Shown here: in pieces, positions 37,601 to 52,600 of the stretch | Layout of the letters: the number at the start of each line of letters is the position of its first letter | Numbering within the stretch: the stretch's first letter is position 1 | Assembly: GCA_013397075.1 (NCBI GenBank) | Contig: VWZS01009934.1 | Span: 1,550,001 to 1,614,000, forward strand | Length of the DNA: 64,000 nt | From: Rhabdornis inornatus | Taxonomy: Eukaryota; Chordata; Aves; Passeriformes; Rhabdornithidae | Reading direction: 5' to 3' | Program-made: the position numbers and the translations under genes | Notes under the pieces: generated by a model | What the model was told of the DNA's origin: nothing | Database searches by the model: none | Seen by the model: the letters and a program-made list of their open reading frames with translations, nothing else

Positions 37601-40600
37601 TCAAATGCAAGAAGAACCTTGATGCTAAAACCTTAAAATGTACCAACAGCCCTGCCAATATCAGTAGGTGCTCTTTGGAGTTCACTGAGACTCCATAACA
37701 ACAACCAGGTACCTTGAAAGTAAATTTTAGGCTCCTTATCTCAAAGACCCTCCCTGCCAAAAGTGAAAATTCATTTAAGTCTGGGATTATGGAACTTACA
37801 GATGCTGCCTGCTTGCGGGCCTGGCTGATAAGTTCTTTAATTTCAGACAGATTTCTGTTAAGGTTCTCCTCTAGCATTTTCAAAGGTTTGAGTCTGTCCA
37901 ATAAAAGACTTGCTTGTGCTTCAACTTCTTTAACTTGTTTTTCAGCTGTGAATGCTGTGAAAACACAAAAGAAATGTACTGTTCATTGCTAAAATACTTA
38001 GTCAAGGTTGCCAGTTTGTGATCATTTGGGTTTCAGCAGCTTTTAACATCAGTAAGGGATATACTGTGAATCCTCTAGAGGCCTTTTTTAAAAAGTTAGC
38101 ATTTTTTTACTGAATTAGGAATAAACTCACAGTCCATCAGACTCATATTTAATGCCTGTTAAAACTGAATATTAATACTGCTTCTGCAAGCAGTGACATT
38201 TCCACAGAGCAAACTTACCAGCTTTTGATGAATCAGTTATGAGTTCACTTGTTTTCCTCAAAGAGTCATTAACTTGGGACAATGTAGAAGATGTATTCAT
38301 CAGCTTTTGACTGAACTCCCCAAAGTGATTTAAACCCACCACAGCACTGGTGGTGTTTGCAGACACAGCCTGCTCTTTAACTTCAAGCATGTATTTCCTG
38401 GTATCTGAAACACAGTTCCAAGGTTAAAACACATTCAAAACCTTCATACATACTTGTAAATAACAAATGCCTGGCTTTGTAACAGTAGCTACAATCATAG
38501 TCAAAATACTAGGAATGTGGTCAGTTACATTCCTGTCATAGTAAGAACTGTATTTTTGTTTCTTTTGGGAACTTGATTGTGCCTATTTCATCAGGAAGTT
38601 TGTATGAATGCATCAGGGTTGTAAGTGTGTTTAAGTTCCCTAAATGAGTGTTGGCACCCAGAGACACTTGTCTGAGACTTAAGTCTTGAACTTAGCATTC
38701 TAATACAGATTCACAGTAGAATCAAACAACCCTAGCAAGAGGTCTTTATCAGTGTTTTTCTAACTTAAAACACATTATTAAGATTGGCAAAGTATTTCAG
38801 ACCCTCTTATTCAGAACTTCAAAGTAATTTTCTTTATTAGTTTCCATGAACTCTAGGTTTTGCCTTTATTCAAAATAATGACTGAGAAAAGAGGAATTCT
38901 TTCATTTTAGAAAAGCACAGAAAACAGATTTTAATCAATTAAATGAAGTCAGCATTTACAGCAGGAAAACATTTAAGGCAGACTGTGAAATTCACAGATT
39001 AGCATAAACAATTTTGAAACAAGTCAGAAAAGAAAGTGAAATCTCAGAGTTCCATACGTAAATTTTTCTGCATATGGGATTAAATATAACTTTGCCCTCC
39101 TTTCATATCAGTGCAATTATATTTCCATCAGAGCCCATCCTGACTTATAGTAATATGAAATGTGAATCAGACTACAGACCTTATATTATAACCCAATTAT
39201 GTTTAATGGGTTTACTGAAAAGAATGTAAAATATTTACAAGGCTAAATGAAGTCTCCAGTATAGTTTATTGCTAGGTCTCTGCAATCAGATAATGAACAG
39301 GATTTTATTACAATTGTACTAGAGAGTTCTGTAATAAGGAGAATGTCAATATAAATTTCACTTACTATTAGGCAATGCTCTGAGTGTCAACAGAGAATCA
39401 TTAAGTTGGTTGCCAATTTTATCAGTACTTTCCTGAATCTTTTCTACCTTTTTGTTCAACTCATTCAGTCCAAATAGAAGTCCTGTAGAATGAAATAACA
39501 TATGCATAAACAAATACCATACAACCCACACAAAACCAAAGTATTCATTTATCTCATCAAGGGAGCATTTTTTTCCAATAGAAAGAGCACTTTACAAACA
39601 GGAATGCAAAATGAATGCAGTATAAATAAATAAGCTCCTGTTCTGTTCAAATCTGCCCTTTTTGGCCAATTCCATGAGACTGGAGGACTACAAACCTTTT
39701 CCAGCGAGGAAAAGGTGATAAATTAAAATTATTCCATGATTGTGAACTCTAATAATTTTTACAGTGTTCTTAACGTTTTATATTATCAAACAGGAACCAA
39801 AGTGGCTTTTTTCTCTATATTTGTGTTCTGTTTGCAGAATCCTTTTATTAGAAATTAAAATATGTAGAATAGAAGGAACAAAAAACGGTAATCCTGTCCA
39901 TCTGAATAACATACAATTTATACATATTTGCAATTCACTGGTATTGCAAGACAACACAATTTTACAGTTACAGTTTATCTCTGTGAAACATTCCGTGTCC
40001 AGTTTTGTCAAAAATGTAACTTAGGGTTTGGTTCTGCTCCTACACAAAGCCTTTGTCCAAAATGCTTTTGAATTTTCATGGCGTAGACTTCAACACCTTG
40101 ATGGTATCTTTGGAGTAATATAAAAAACAAAAGTATTTTTGAATTTATGGAGACAAAGAACTTCAGCCTTTTTTTCTATTTCCGCTGTCCAGCAGGCAAC
40201 AGTGAAAAGGATTAGGATTTAAACATGTCATCTTACATACCTGTGTCGTCCATGATTTATTACATAAAAATGAATGGAATTTGCAAGAATTATGCTCTTT
40301 CTTTATCTAGTACACAAGCTGTAATGATTTAATTCATAAAGTTTGGAAAAACAGCCATTTCAAGCACTGCTTATTGATAAATGGGGTGCAGTGAAGACCA
40401 AATTATTAAACATTTATGGAGAAAAAATTTATTCTTACCCAAAAAATGAAAATCCTATGAGAATCCATAAAACATTAATCTTAATTGCATGAAAATATGT
40501 ACATAGTCATAGATACATATTTACCTTAGCTTATGCTCATTAAAAAAATAATAAACTATACAAAAAAGCAGCACAAAACAGAAAATAGAGAAAAGAAATA

Positions 40601-43600
40601 GAGGCAGAAATGTGAATTCTATAGAACTGACCATCACTGTTTTTCTTCAGATTTTTAGCTTCATTTTGAAATCTGGAGCTAAGGAGTAGAGTTTCTTTTC
40701 CCAGAAGACTGAGAGATTCATCTGGCTAAAAAACACAGACATCAAGTTGCCACATATGAAAAACAGAAATGCAACTAAAAATATTTAAGTATTTGCCGAC
40801 ATCTACATAAAGTTATTGAACATTCTTGTTATTTATTAGATATTCTATTCATTACCTTATTAAGCATCCATTAAAAATAATACAAGTTGTTATCCTTTAT
40901 TCAAGAATGTGACATTGAATGTCTTTGTGATTTAATAATAAAAAAAAAGATGACTATTAAACAAAACCTACAAAATTTTAGTTTCAATACTGCTAGTGAT
41001 TCAGCATTGCCTTTTGGAAATTCTAATTCCAGTCCTAACTCAAAATTTCCAGCACTGAGCAGTTTAAAGTGAGATATTTCCTAATCACAGTCTTAGAAGC
41101 ATTCTTTTACCTTTCTCCAACTGAAAAAGCCTGGAAAAACACCTTGAAGGATTCATGCCATGGAAAGCTTTAAGATAGAGTGCTACATAATAACATACAA
41201 GGTCACAAAACAATGTCTACTATTTTGATCACTGTCATGTAAATGCATTGTCACACATTTGCTTCTGCAGGTATAATGTGCATGACAAAGAGGTGGGGGG
41301 GGGAACTAAAATTATAGGAAACTGTTAAGATCAGATTGGGAACTAGTCTGGTGTTTCTAATCTACTGTTTCAGTAACAATTTGATAATCTTTGAAGGCAG
41401 AGGGAAAAAACATACATTTGTTATCAATGTCCTCTATTAAGCAATGTAGCTGTGGTTGGGAATACCCAGATAGAAATGGAAGAGGGTTAGGTCAAATAAG
41501 GAGATCATTGAATAATTCCAAAGGTGGAAAGGAGCTCTAGAGGTTTGGGAATCTAAGTTTTTTGGAAATACATGTCAGATGCCTGATATAAATCCTCATA
41601 GAATCAAGTCCAGTCCAGCTGAAAAAAAAAAAAAAANCAGGAAAAAAAAAAAAAAAGAGGGGGGGGGGGGGGGGAAATGGTACTGTGGCAGAGAGAAAGT
41701 AACAGATGCTAGGACAGGCTGCCATCAAGGACATGCCTCCATCAAGAAGACTCAAGTTTTCAGCAAGAGCTGAAACAAGTAGAACAAATATTCCTAAATA
41801 GGAAAGGGGAGGACATAAATTAAAATACTAATTTTGATACTTACTAAATCCAAGGGGCCATTCATAACTTTTGATGCATCATCTGCCAAACTCTCTGTTC
41901 TTTCAATCACATTTCTAACACTGGAGTGAGTGTAGATAGCAGCAGTTGCATTCAGAGTCACATTTCTTACTCTAGAAAGGTCACTAAATGGACAATTAAC
42001 AACCAATTATGTTTTCAATCAAGCACTGAGTTCCATGTCTCCAATTACAATATGCATATCTTTCCAGAATACATGATGCACTCTGAAAAAAACAAGCACA
42101 CCTTGCCCAATGTTGCATAAGGGGCTTTCTATTTTGTTAGCTGCTGTTCTGTTTTGTTCCACTCCATCTCTTTTTTTTTTCTTTTCTTATTTTTTTCCCT
42201 TTTCTTTATGCTATTTTTTTCAATTTATAAAGTCCCTTAGAACAAACAAACAAACAATATCACCTAAACAGAACAGAAACAAGCCCCTGTCTGAAACTCA
42301 AAAACTAAGTACAGATACAGGATCTAGGAGGAAATTATAAACATCTGAAATTTAATCTATATTAAATTTTGCTTTATTGAATTTATCTGGCTGTGGTGAA
42401 GTCAAGAATTGCTCAATGTTACTCCAAGCAAAATTTTCTGATTTCAAAACATGGGCAGAGAATTTGTTTCCTGAGTTAGGCCTCTACCTATTATATTCAA
42501 TCTGACAGTAATGTAAATCTCGTAATTTTGTAATTCTTGGGTCTATCACCTCTCTAATGCATCTGCAAGTCTTTGGAACTGGGTGGCATGTTCCTCAGCT
42601 CTGTACACCAAGTCAAGCACTCCTCTCACAGACATCTGCATCACCAGCTCATCCACGTGATGTCGCAGTTTGGTGCTCCACAGGACCAACCCATCCTGGT
42701 GGACTTCCACGTTCTGCAAAAAAAATGTTTGTCTTTTTTTTTTTGTTTCACTAGCAAAACAAACTCGAGAGTCTCTAAAAGGATGTTAAAACCTGAGGAC
42801 TTACAAATGTAGAGTTCTTTACATCCTGGGCAAGAGCAGCAGCAGCATTCAGTAGGACCTTCCCTTCTTCAATGAGCATGGTCGAGACTTCTTCACCTTC
42901 CTTTATTTTTAGCTTTTTGTCCTACAGCATAAATCAAGTGTTTTATAGTAGGCTGATAAGCCAGCTATACTGATGAGTTCACATAACACCTAATATTGTG
43001 ATTTTCAAACAGGGGTCTGGTTTCCTTTAAATTGTTAAAGTATCATATATTAAAACATTTAAATGTTTAAAAATGTAAAATATCAGCTTTTAAACACAAT
43101 CACAAATTTGATATTTCTTATGCAGCAACACTGACAGTCCAGTCTTACATTTAGCTCTGCCAGGTTGCTGGAGATGAGAGGAAACAAGCGATGGGTCTCA
43201 TTGATGTCAGCGAGCGCCTCGTTCACCAGGTCCTGGGCATCCTGCAGTCTGCTGTTCTGCTTTGATAAGAATTGGCTTGCATCTGTTTTTAGTTCAGCCA
43301 GTTCCTGCTGGGGTTTGAGATACTCTTTCTGAACCTGGGTCAACAACTTTTCTGCAGCTCTGAAAAAAGCGTAGGAATCAGAAATTAAAGAAACAGCAAA
43401 GGAGAAACTAAGGCATGGATTTCTTAAGGAGAAAATGGTGTAATGTGAAATTAATTTACATGCATCTTCCTACTAAAGTCTGCCATTTTCTTCTAGAATA
43501 GCATACATACACATGACAGTTTAGCTATTCATCTTACCACACAAACTGCTGCCTGGGGAGAGGAGAGTAATACGGTTCATAAACTTTGCATGTAATGACT

Positions 43601-46600
43601 AGAGGGGAAAGGGGAGAGTATGAATCACATTTGTTTGGACTTAATTTGGGACATACCCCCCCACATCAAAATCTCTATGAAACTTTCCTCTGGGAGTACT
43701 CTATATCCCTAAGTGTAGTGATTCATATTTTGAATGTAGGATCAAAACATCATTTATAAGGATTGGCACTGGAAAGATTCAAGTAACCAGAACTGAAAGA
43801 CATATACCCAAGAGTCTGGAGAAGTTTAAATAGCAAAGAAAAATAAATAGTCTTATTAAAGTGAACACTGAAATGAACAATCTCTGCACTTATGCTTTTA
43901 ATCAGCAACAGAGATTATCTGGCAAATAGTAAATTCTCCCAAATCTGTCAGTTGTTAATTGCTTCAGCTGTTCTATTTGGGAATATTTGCATCTCCATTT
44001 GAATACTTTCCAGAACTGAAGGAACAGAAATTAAAATTATTCTGAAAGTCTATTCCTTTGTTTCTCTTCATTTCAGCACATATGCTGAACATTGCAACCC
44101 CTGAAATGGTGCTTTTACATAAATGTTTGTCCTTGTTAATCTGAGTGCATATCACATAGATCTTTAGCCAAAGTGAAAGAAACCTAGTTTATTTCACAGT
44201 TATATACAGCAAAATGAATTCCAACTTTCTTACTGAACAGCAGATGTGCATTTGCATGTATTTCCTAAAACTAAAAATTCAGACTCCTTTCAATCAGAAG
44301 CCACAGCCTTAAAAAATTTACAAGATCTAAAGTATTTTACAAGTCAATAATGGCTTCTGTTTCAGTATAGAGTAAAAAGGTTATATTCCAAATTGTCTGT
44401 GGACTTTGCCCTTCATAGCAAATGCGTGTCAGTTACAAAAGTTGCCTCAAGTACATTATCACAAACTCAGTCCACTGTGAGTCACATGGCAATATCTACT
44501 CCCTAAAATACAGACTAGAAAGCTGCTTATTTAAATAATTTTTGAATTTACAGCTGCATTGCTTAAGAAATTCTGCAGAGCAAACAACCTTATAGAACTT
44601 ATTAACTCTCTTCTTCAATCTGTCAAAGGACCCTTATCAGAGAGCTTTCAGGCATTTCAACAGAGACTGTAATTGAAAAAGTTATTTTGCAAACACCTTC
44701 TATAACAGCTCAAAAGCTGTTGATGTTGAAAGTCAGAACCCTCTTTTACTATGGAACAACACATTTGGAGACATATTTGAAGTTCCTAATAAGAATAAAC
44801 GGTACATTTCTGGTCCATTTTCATGTCTATATAGTTTCTATACAGTAATATATTCAGCAGAAGAGTCTGCTGAACAAAATGAGACATGCTGCCAACACAA
44901 ACACTCTAACCTGCTTAATCCAAAGCACTTAATAAACAAAAGTCAAAATTTCATAAATATTCCACTCTGGTATAAATCCTTGTTCCTTGAAGCCACTGTT
45001 AACATTCCTACAGATTTTGGTGTGCTATGGTATTAGTTGGTATTTCTGAAAGTGGAAAAAAATTTGCTGACTTTTGGAATCACAATTTTTTTATCTTACA
45101 ATAAGCACTAATAATGATTGTAAAAGCCATTTCTAAGTAGCCTTCATCTGGGGACAAATCAAGACAACAGAATATAATCCTAAGCAGTGGCTGAGAATGC
45201 TTTAAAAAATGCCATGGTTTTATTTGCAGAGCTTTGTGTTACACATTCCAGTGACAATCAATTGTCATGTCCTGACATGTCCTGGGCTTGCAATTGACTG
45301 AGGCAGTTTTCAGCCAAAATGTCAGCTTACATGTATACATAGAGATGTGTATCAGGGTGAGATCTGAAAGAATCTGAAATCAGTGAATCTTTTGACTTAT
45401 TGCAAGGGAATTTTGTATCACATCCAAGTTAACAGGCTTTACTATTGATTTACAGACTTCTAAAAGACTTTATTATTGATTTGTATCACATGGGATGACC
45501 AAGCATCACGAAATCATGTAACTCCAAAACAAAGTTCACATAGCTTTGCCCGGGCTAACTATCACACTGCCACTTATTATGGCAAAATGTTTCTCCAGAT
45601 ATCCCTTCGAAAGAGCAGTTTTGCATGGCAAGACACGTGAAATAAAGCTTTTGGTAGAACAGGCTTACTTTAGGACTGTGGTAGCATTATGGTGCTGTTG
45701 GACAAAATCCTTCTTGCGCAATGTATCCAAAAGGGCAGAAATATCATCCTGCAAGCTCTGAGATGTAGCATTTGACAGTGGCAGATCCAGGCCCAGTGTT
45801 TCATTTAGTGACAAAGCAGCTTCAGCAAGTACTGAGTAGGAGAGTAAACAATTTAGTCATACCATTAAAAAAATAATGGACATCTTTGAATCCCCTGTGC
45901 AAACTGTGGCATTTTCCATGTAATTAGGACTTCAAGAGTTGCAAAGGACATACCCTTACTAAATTTTGTAAAGAAATGGAAATATCTTAAAAACAGGATA
46001 CCTTTGATGGTTGTATGTACTGTGTCAATAAAGCCAGTCAGTTCTTGACTTTTATTCCTGGTTTTCTGAGTCATTGTGTCAAGTTGCTGAGCTTTTTTCA
46101 AAAATCTAGTTGTCTAGAATAAAATCAGAGATGATATTTGACAGTTCTCCTAAAACACTGATTGATTCCTGACACATGTCTATGTTTCTTATGCTTATTT
46201 TCTTAATATTGAGAATATTTTAGTTTAAGAAAACAATGTTTTTTGATAAGGTAAATCTAACTGGTTTACAAATCTCTGATGCTTCCATGCTTGCAGATGC
46301 CTTAATTGTGTTTAAAGTTCCAGACTCTCAGATCAGAGTTATCAATTATTTCCATAATCAGTAAGCTCATAATTAGCAAAGCTATTTCTTTAACTAAGTA
46401 AATATTATATAATTTTTCGGATACAACTAATGTTTGTTAAGAAAATCACTGTTCTGGATACATCAATATTAATGCATTACAATAACAACACTCAGTGGAA
46501 GCACCAGGTTAGATTCTCTACACATGGTCAGAAAATGATAAGAGCATATGGTCAACAAATGAGATCTAATGGCTGAAGTACTATGGTGTATTTCCTATCT

Positions 46601-49600
46601 ACAATTATTCTTCTGTTAAGACTGGATAAAGAACACAAATGGTATCTAGTTTTCCTGTGAGACCTTAACAGACATATTTCTCCTGAGATCATTTTAAATA
46701 CAATACTACAGGTATCAAGGACTTTTTCATGAATTCTCAGCTGTGACATAACTTTTAAAAAGCTCCACATATTAAAACCAATGAGAAGAAAGTAACTCAC
46801 TTTCTACAGTTTTAGGACATTAAATGATCACAGTACAAAAGAACTTAAATTAAACAGAAGCCATGTAAATCTCCTGTACAATATCATAAACCATTGTAGT
46901 TTGCAGAAGATTTCCACAAAACAATTAACTCCCCTTTTCAGGAAGACTACAGCATGGACTGAATTCTTCCACTGAACTCTGTAGATATAGCCCGGAGAAA
47001 AGAAGACTCAGGGGTGACCTTATCACTCTCTACAACTCCCTGAAAGGTGGTTGTACTCAGGTGGGGGTTGGTCTCTTTCTCCAGGCAGCAACTGAAAGAA
47101 TGAGAAAGCTTAGGACACAGTCCTAAGCTGCACCAGGGGAAACAGAGGTTGGATATTAGGGAAAATTTTTTCACGGAAAGAGTGATAAAATACTGGAATT
47201 GTCTCCTCAGGGAGGCAGGGGAGTTACCATCCCTGGATGTGTTTAAAAAAAGACTGCATGTGGCGCTCGGTGCCATGGTTTAGTTTAGATGTTAGGACAT
47301 GGGTTGGACTCAAAGATCTTGAAGGTCTCTTCCAACCTAGTGATTCTGTGATTCTGTGTAAATTATTTCTGAACAAGTCTCTGGCATTAAGCTATTATGC
47401 TATGAAATCTCAAATGATTTTTCCAGATAGGCTAAGAATGAAGAAACCAGCACCTACCTCTTCATGCAAGAAATCAATTCCCCCTGATAAATTCAGAAGA
47501 TTTGCTTCTGCTGTATCTAATGAGTAACTTGCATCTTCTCTAGGAACTATAGACCTCTATAAGAAATGAGAAGAGCTCAATGTAGTTTGAAGACTTTGTT
47601 GTGGGTCCAGAAAAGTTAGGAAGAAAATAACTATGCACACTATTTAGATTATTTATATGTTTGAAAGGACTGATTTTCAAAGCACACAAGATGACATAAA
47701 GTAATTACATATATGCAGTTCATGCAACACAGTGTACCATTTCTTTAAATAAGTGAGAATCCAGCTATGTTGTATTTTTAATCGAGTAAAAAGGAAGGAA
47801 GCAGCAGTTCTGCATTCCTGATTCTCAGTTTCACCAGAGTCTGAGCTGCCCAAATAAACTAATTTGAGGAGTTCCAAGGCTCTTCAAATTAAATATTTCA
47901 TCCAGTCCCATAGCTGCTACCCTTTCAGCAGCAGGTCCTGTCAGAACAGCTGCACGAGGGTGTATCTGTGAGGATGACCCTGGAGATCAGCAGTCCTGTG
48001 GGTCCCTTGGTCAATGAGAAAGAATAATTGGCTCAAGGCCACCTCAAACCTGCACCATACGGCAATAAATAGGTGATTGTACCCAAGCCTGTAATATTTG
48101 ACATAGTCAAGGCCTGCAACAGAATATCACTTCTCTAAATATGCAAAGAAACTTTTGGCATCTCTTACAGAGAGAGCAAGTCTAGGAAAGGTTATTTTTA
48201 GATTTCAGATGTTTCAGAGCCAATCATCATAAATACCATAATAAGTTTTATACACATATATATACACACACACACGCATATATGTAAAATCCAAATTATT
48301 CAAAAACTAGTACATAAGAGTATCCAACAGCCTTGTGTTAAATGGAAGTTTCAGAGAAAGCTAAAGCTCTTGAGCCTTAAAGCCCAGCAGATTTCTTTAA
48401 AAGCCTAGCTCAAAAAAGCAGGACAGGACAGCAACCAAGTTTAGGTTTATCAGGAGGAGTAAAGCAGGAGACTTTAACTAGAAAAACAGAACTACTGAAG
48501 TCTTCCAATGGACTGGAGGTTCAGAAGCAATGAGGAGTGGACAATCTGATGTGATAAAGTTGTCATTACCAATGGACCCACAGAAAGGTACAGAAAAGAG
48601 TAAGTACTCGAGTTCCTGAACTACCAGCATGAGTGCAGGGAACAGCCCTTCAGGAAAGATCTGTAAGTCACAGAATAACCTTGGGGATTTTCTGGTCTCC
48701 AGACACAGTTTTTTTGGTATAAGGCAAAAGGTAAGGTAATATTTAAATATCCAGAAAAAGGGGAATACCTGCTTCTAAACAGAGAAAAATCATAAGACTA
48801 TCAATTTACCCCCACAATTAAATTGTCTAAAAACACTGCGGCCTGACATAAACAAAATTACATGAGTCACAAGAAGTTTTGTATCACTTTAAGCACCCCA
48901 CTTCCAAGAAAGTGACATCTGGCTTTGATTTAATTTTAATATTGAAAAAATGCATATACTAATACTTCAAACGTAAGAAGCAAGTAAAAGCTTACTTATG
49001 TAGTTAAGGTGAACTTACTACAAACCTACCATAGTTAAGAGAGTTAAACTTACTTAAGAAGTAAGTAGAAACTGCCCTTATTTTGAGCACTTTGCAATAA
49101 AGTGCTCAATAAAAACTACATATGAATAATGTTTCCATGTCAAAGATGATGGTGCTCCTATACAAACACAAACTAATTATAGAAAGCAAGTGAATTGTAT
49201 TCTTGAAGTATTACAATAGTTCAGTACACTTATGCCTTAGGACATAAAGGAAGGGAAGCATAACTGAAGCTTTCCAACTAAAACGTTAGCAATTAAAATT
49301 GTAGGATAAGAGTAGCTCTGCTGAAGCATAAACATGCAATTTAATCAAGTTTGCCATCAATTATTGTAAATATTAACATTTTGAAGTACACTGATTAGAA
49401 CTAATACTTCCTTATATCTTAAATAGAAGAAATTATAATTCAAAATCTTAGTTTGCTGAATTTGGCAGCACAAAAAGACTCACATAATTTTGATTTTCTT
49501 GTGATATAGTGAAATACAAAGAAGACAGCTTTGTTTCTGACTCAGAGCTTGTCTACTTGACAAGCTCTATTGTTGAGAAGAATCTTACCAATAAATGTGT

Positions 49601-52600
49601 TTATTTTTAGCAATCATGAAGCAGGGAGGATCCTGTTTATCTCTGTTTTTGTGCAGAGACCACATAAACCTATTCCTCAGCAATAATCAATGACCTTCTA
49701 GAATCACAAAAGATGGTATTTCATGCTTTGTTTAAGGGGGGGAGGAGCTGAAGGGAAGTTTGCCCCAAGCAGTCTGAAAGTTTCCAACACTGAAACATTC
49801 CACCTGACTTTAGTGTCCTGAGATGGAGGGTAGAGAAAAGCACTTGGACTGCCACAGCCAAAAAGAAAGCAAACTGCTGCACCCCAAGCACCTTTGCTAA
49901 TGGAAAAGCAGCCTACCACTCCAGGGAAGGACCCAACCCACGGAGCTCTAGGTCAACAGCCTCTAGATCTATGCCTTGGCAGCTCTTTAGCAAAGAGACC
50001 AAAAAGGTGGAAGACCTGGCCTGCTGATTATAGCTCAGCACTGAAAGTTAATCCCCTTGCTGGTCAGATTTAAGAATGCACATAATCTGAGTGAAGCACA
50101 TACATACAGCACGTTCAGAAACCCAACTGCTGATTGAAAAGTATATTAATCCATTTATTTAAATGCCAGAGCAACAACTTAAAAGAAACTGAAACAGGTA
50201 GACAAATAACTTAAGGTGTATTTCCACAGCAAACATAATGGTCTCAATCTGGTATCACTTAGACATATTCAAGCCATGAACTTCAGGAGGCTTTCTGTCA
50301 AATTACTAGCATCTGTGGGTGCTAAAAGTTTTGTTTTAAAAGTGTGACTGAATATTTCTGCTGTTTATGTGTTCATTTTACCTTCAGATGTTGTGTTGCA
50401 TTCTCCAGCTCTGACAATATCCCATAGGGCACACGGTCAATACCAGTGAGGTTCACTGAAAGCATGGCCTCGTTGAGATAATCCAAACTGTTTAACAAAA
50501 CTCCTGTGCAGTTGTCATCACAAGCTAAATAAACAATTTTAAGGAAGCAGTATTAGTATTAAAATGAAGACAAAAAATACTGCACTTTTGATTTAGACAG
50601 TATGTGCCTTCATCATTTCAGTTAAGAGTGATAAAGTATAACTCTGAATATACAGATTTGTAGTCTTGCCTTTCCCTTCTTGCCCAACGGTGAACTTATT
50701 CCAAACACATTCTCCTTTGGCTAGCCCACATTAGAGCCCTATTGGCTCTGCTAACTGTTGAGCTGCTTGCTCTATTATAAGCTTATTGAGCCTATTTAGC
50801 TATTTTGCAATAAATGCATGTTGAAGCCACTCAGTCAAACAGGCTCATCAGATAGGAAATTCAAGCCTACAGTAGTGTAATTCCATTTATTTCTCAGATT
50901 TTTTTTATTTATACAAAATGAAAACAGAGTTCTAAATCCTTATTCATTATAGAAGCAGATTGCTGTACTAGATGTGTCTTTCTGCTACTTACACTCTAAT
51001 AAAGAATTACAAGAGTAATTATTGGGAGAATATGATTTATTATTGGTGGAGAATGCCCATAAACCTGGCATAATTCCAAAAGTATTATTACAGCAACTTA
51101 ACATCCAAAGGGTCAATGAATAGGAATAGGAAGGAATTCGTAGGAATTCAAGATTTTGCAATAAATAACATATTATACAGCCAGCAAAAGTCCTAAAATT
51201 ATCTTTCCTTAAACTTGTTTGTAAATAAGCCATTTTAAGGATTAACTGCTTGGCTGATGTTATGATCTCTACTGTACTTTCTCTGTGTTCACAGAATGGT
51301 TGAGGTTGGATGAGACCTCCAGAGAATACCTTCTCCAAACCTCTCTCTTTTTTTACAGAAATAATAAGTTCTTAGTGTTTGTTTCCTTCACAGAAAGAAC
51401 AGGGCCTGACATCATAAACCCATCCAAGGAATAACCATGTGCACACAAATATCACTGGAGTGGACCACAGCCCCTTGGGAAAGTAAGCAATTTAAAAACC
51501 ACCTACACACACACTCGTCTTCCACCAGAAGATGCCTCGGCTCACACTCCTCACAGAGCTGTCCCGTTACCCCCGGCTTACAGAGGCACTGCCCAGTGGC
51601 TCCATCGCAATTCCCATCAACAGAACCACCAGGATTGCACTGGCATGGATGGCAGCTGCCACCAGGAAGCTGAGGGTCACCATAATAGCCAGGGGAACAC
51701 CTGCAGGGAGCAATGGCACACTGAACATAACGGGATATTCATCATGACATCAGACATTACTGACAGCTTGGAGTTTTTATTAATGTTCAACAGTAACTAG
51801 CAAATCCAAGTCCTTGAGCACTCTTTTACACACTTATTTATGAACACTGAATAATCTGAGTGCACATATCACAGCTCATATTAACCAAAATGTCCTTGGG
51901 AGCTGGGAATAAATGGGAACATCATGTGTAACTCACCTTTCACAGTACTGTCCTTCATATCCTGGGAGACAAGCATCACAGTAGTAATCCTGAACATCTT
52001 TCAGGACACAAGTGGGACTAAAACTGGAGGAAGGATAAACAAATACCTGCTATCATATAAATAAAAGACCATGCAAAGACAGATAACACCTTCAGCCACA
52101 GGTTAAATACTGTAAGCAACAGCATCCTCTCTTTAATCTGATTGCATTGCTCTAGAATTTGTACTTTAAATTAGTGAAGTTTGCTTTCCCAATGTGGCTC
52201 CATTACTGCATGACATGCTAGAGCACATTATGGTCTTCCTTTGAAAAGGTAAGGCAATGTAAAATGGATGCTGTATGATATGGCTGTTGTATGTATTTAA
52301 CTGAGTCTTGCATGAGGACACCAGAATTGCTAGACTGTCATTCTGACTCAATTATACAAAAGCAAACAACAAATATGTTTTTTAAGCTAGCATTTTGTTT
52401 TCCAAAATACAAAGTTAACTGTTCCTCTACCAAACAAGCAGATGTATAAATTTCAGACAAAAGAGTATTTGTTTTTCCCCTAGGATTGATCTCATGAAAA
52501 GTTCCTGCTTTGAGTGGGGATGGCCTGAATCTTTGAAAATGCAAAAGTACTGTTCTCTGAATGAAGAAAGAGACTCACATTTGATACTAAACAATGCCAC

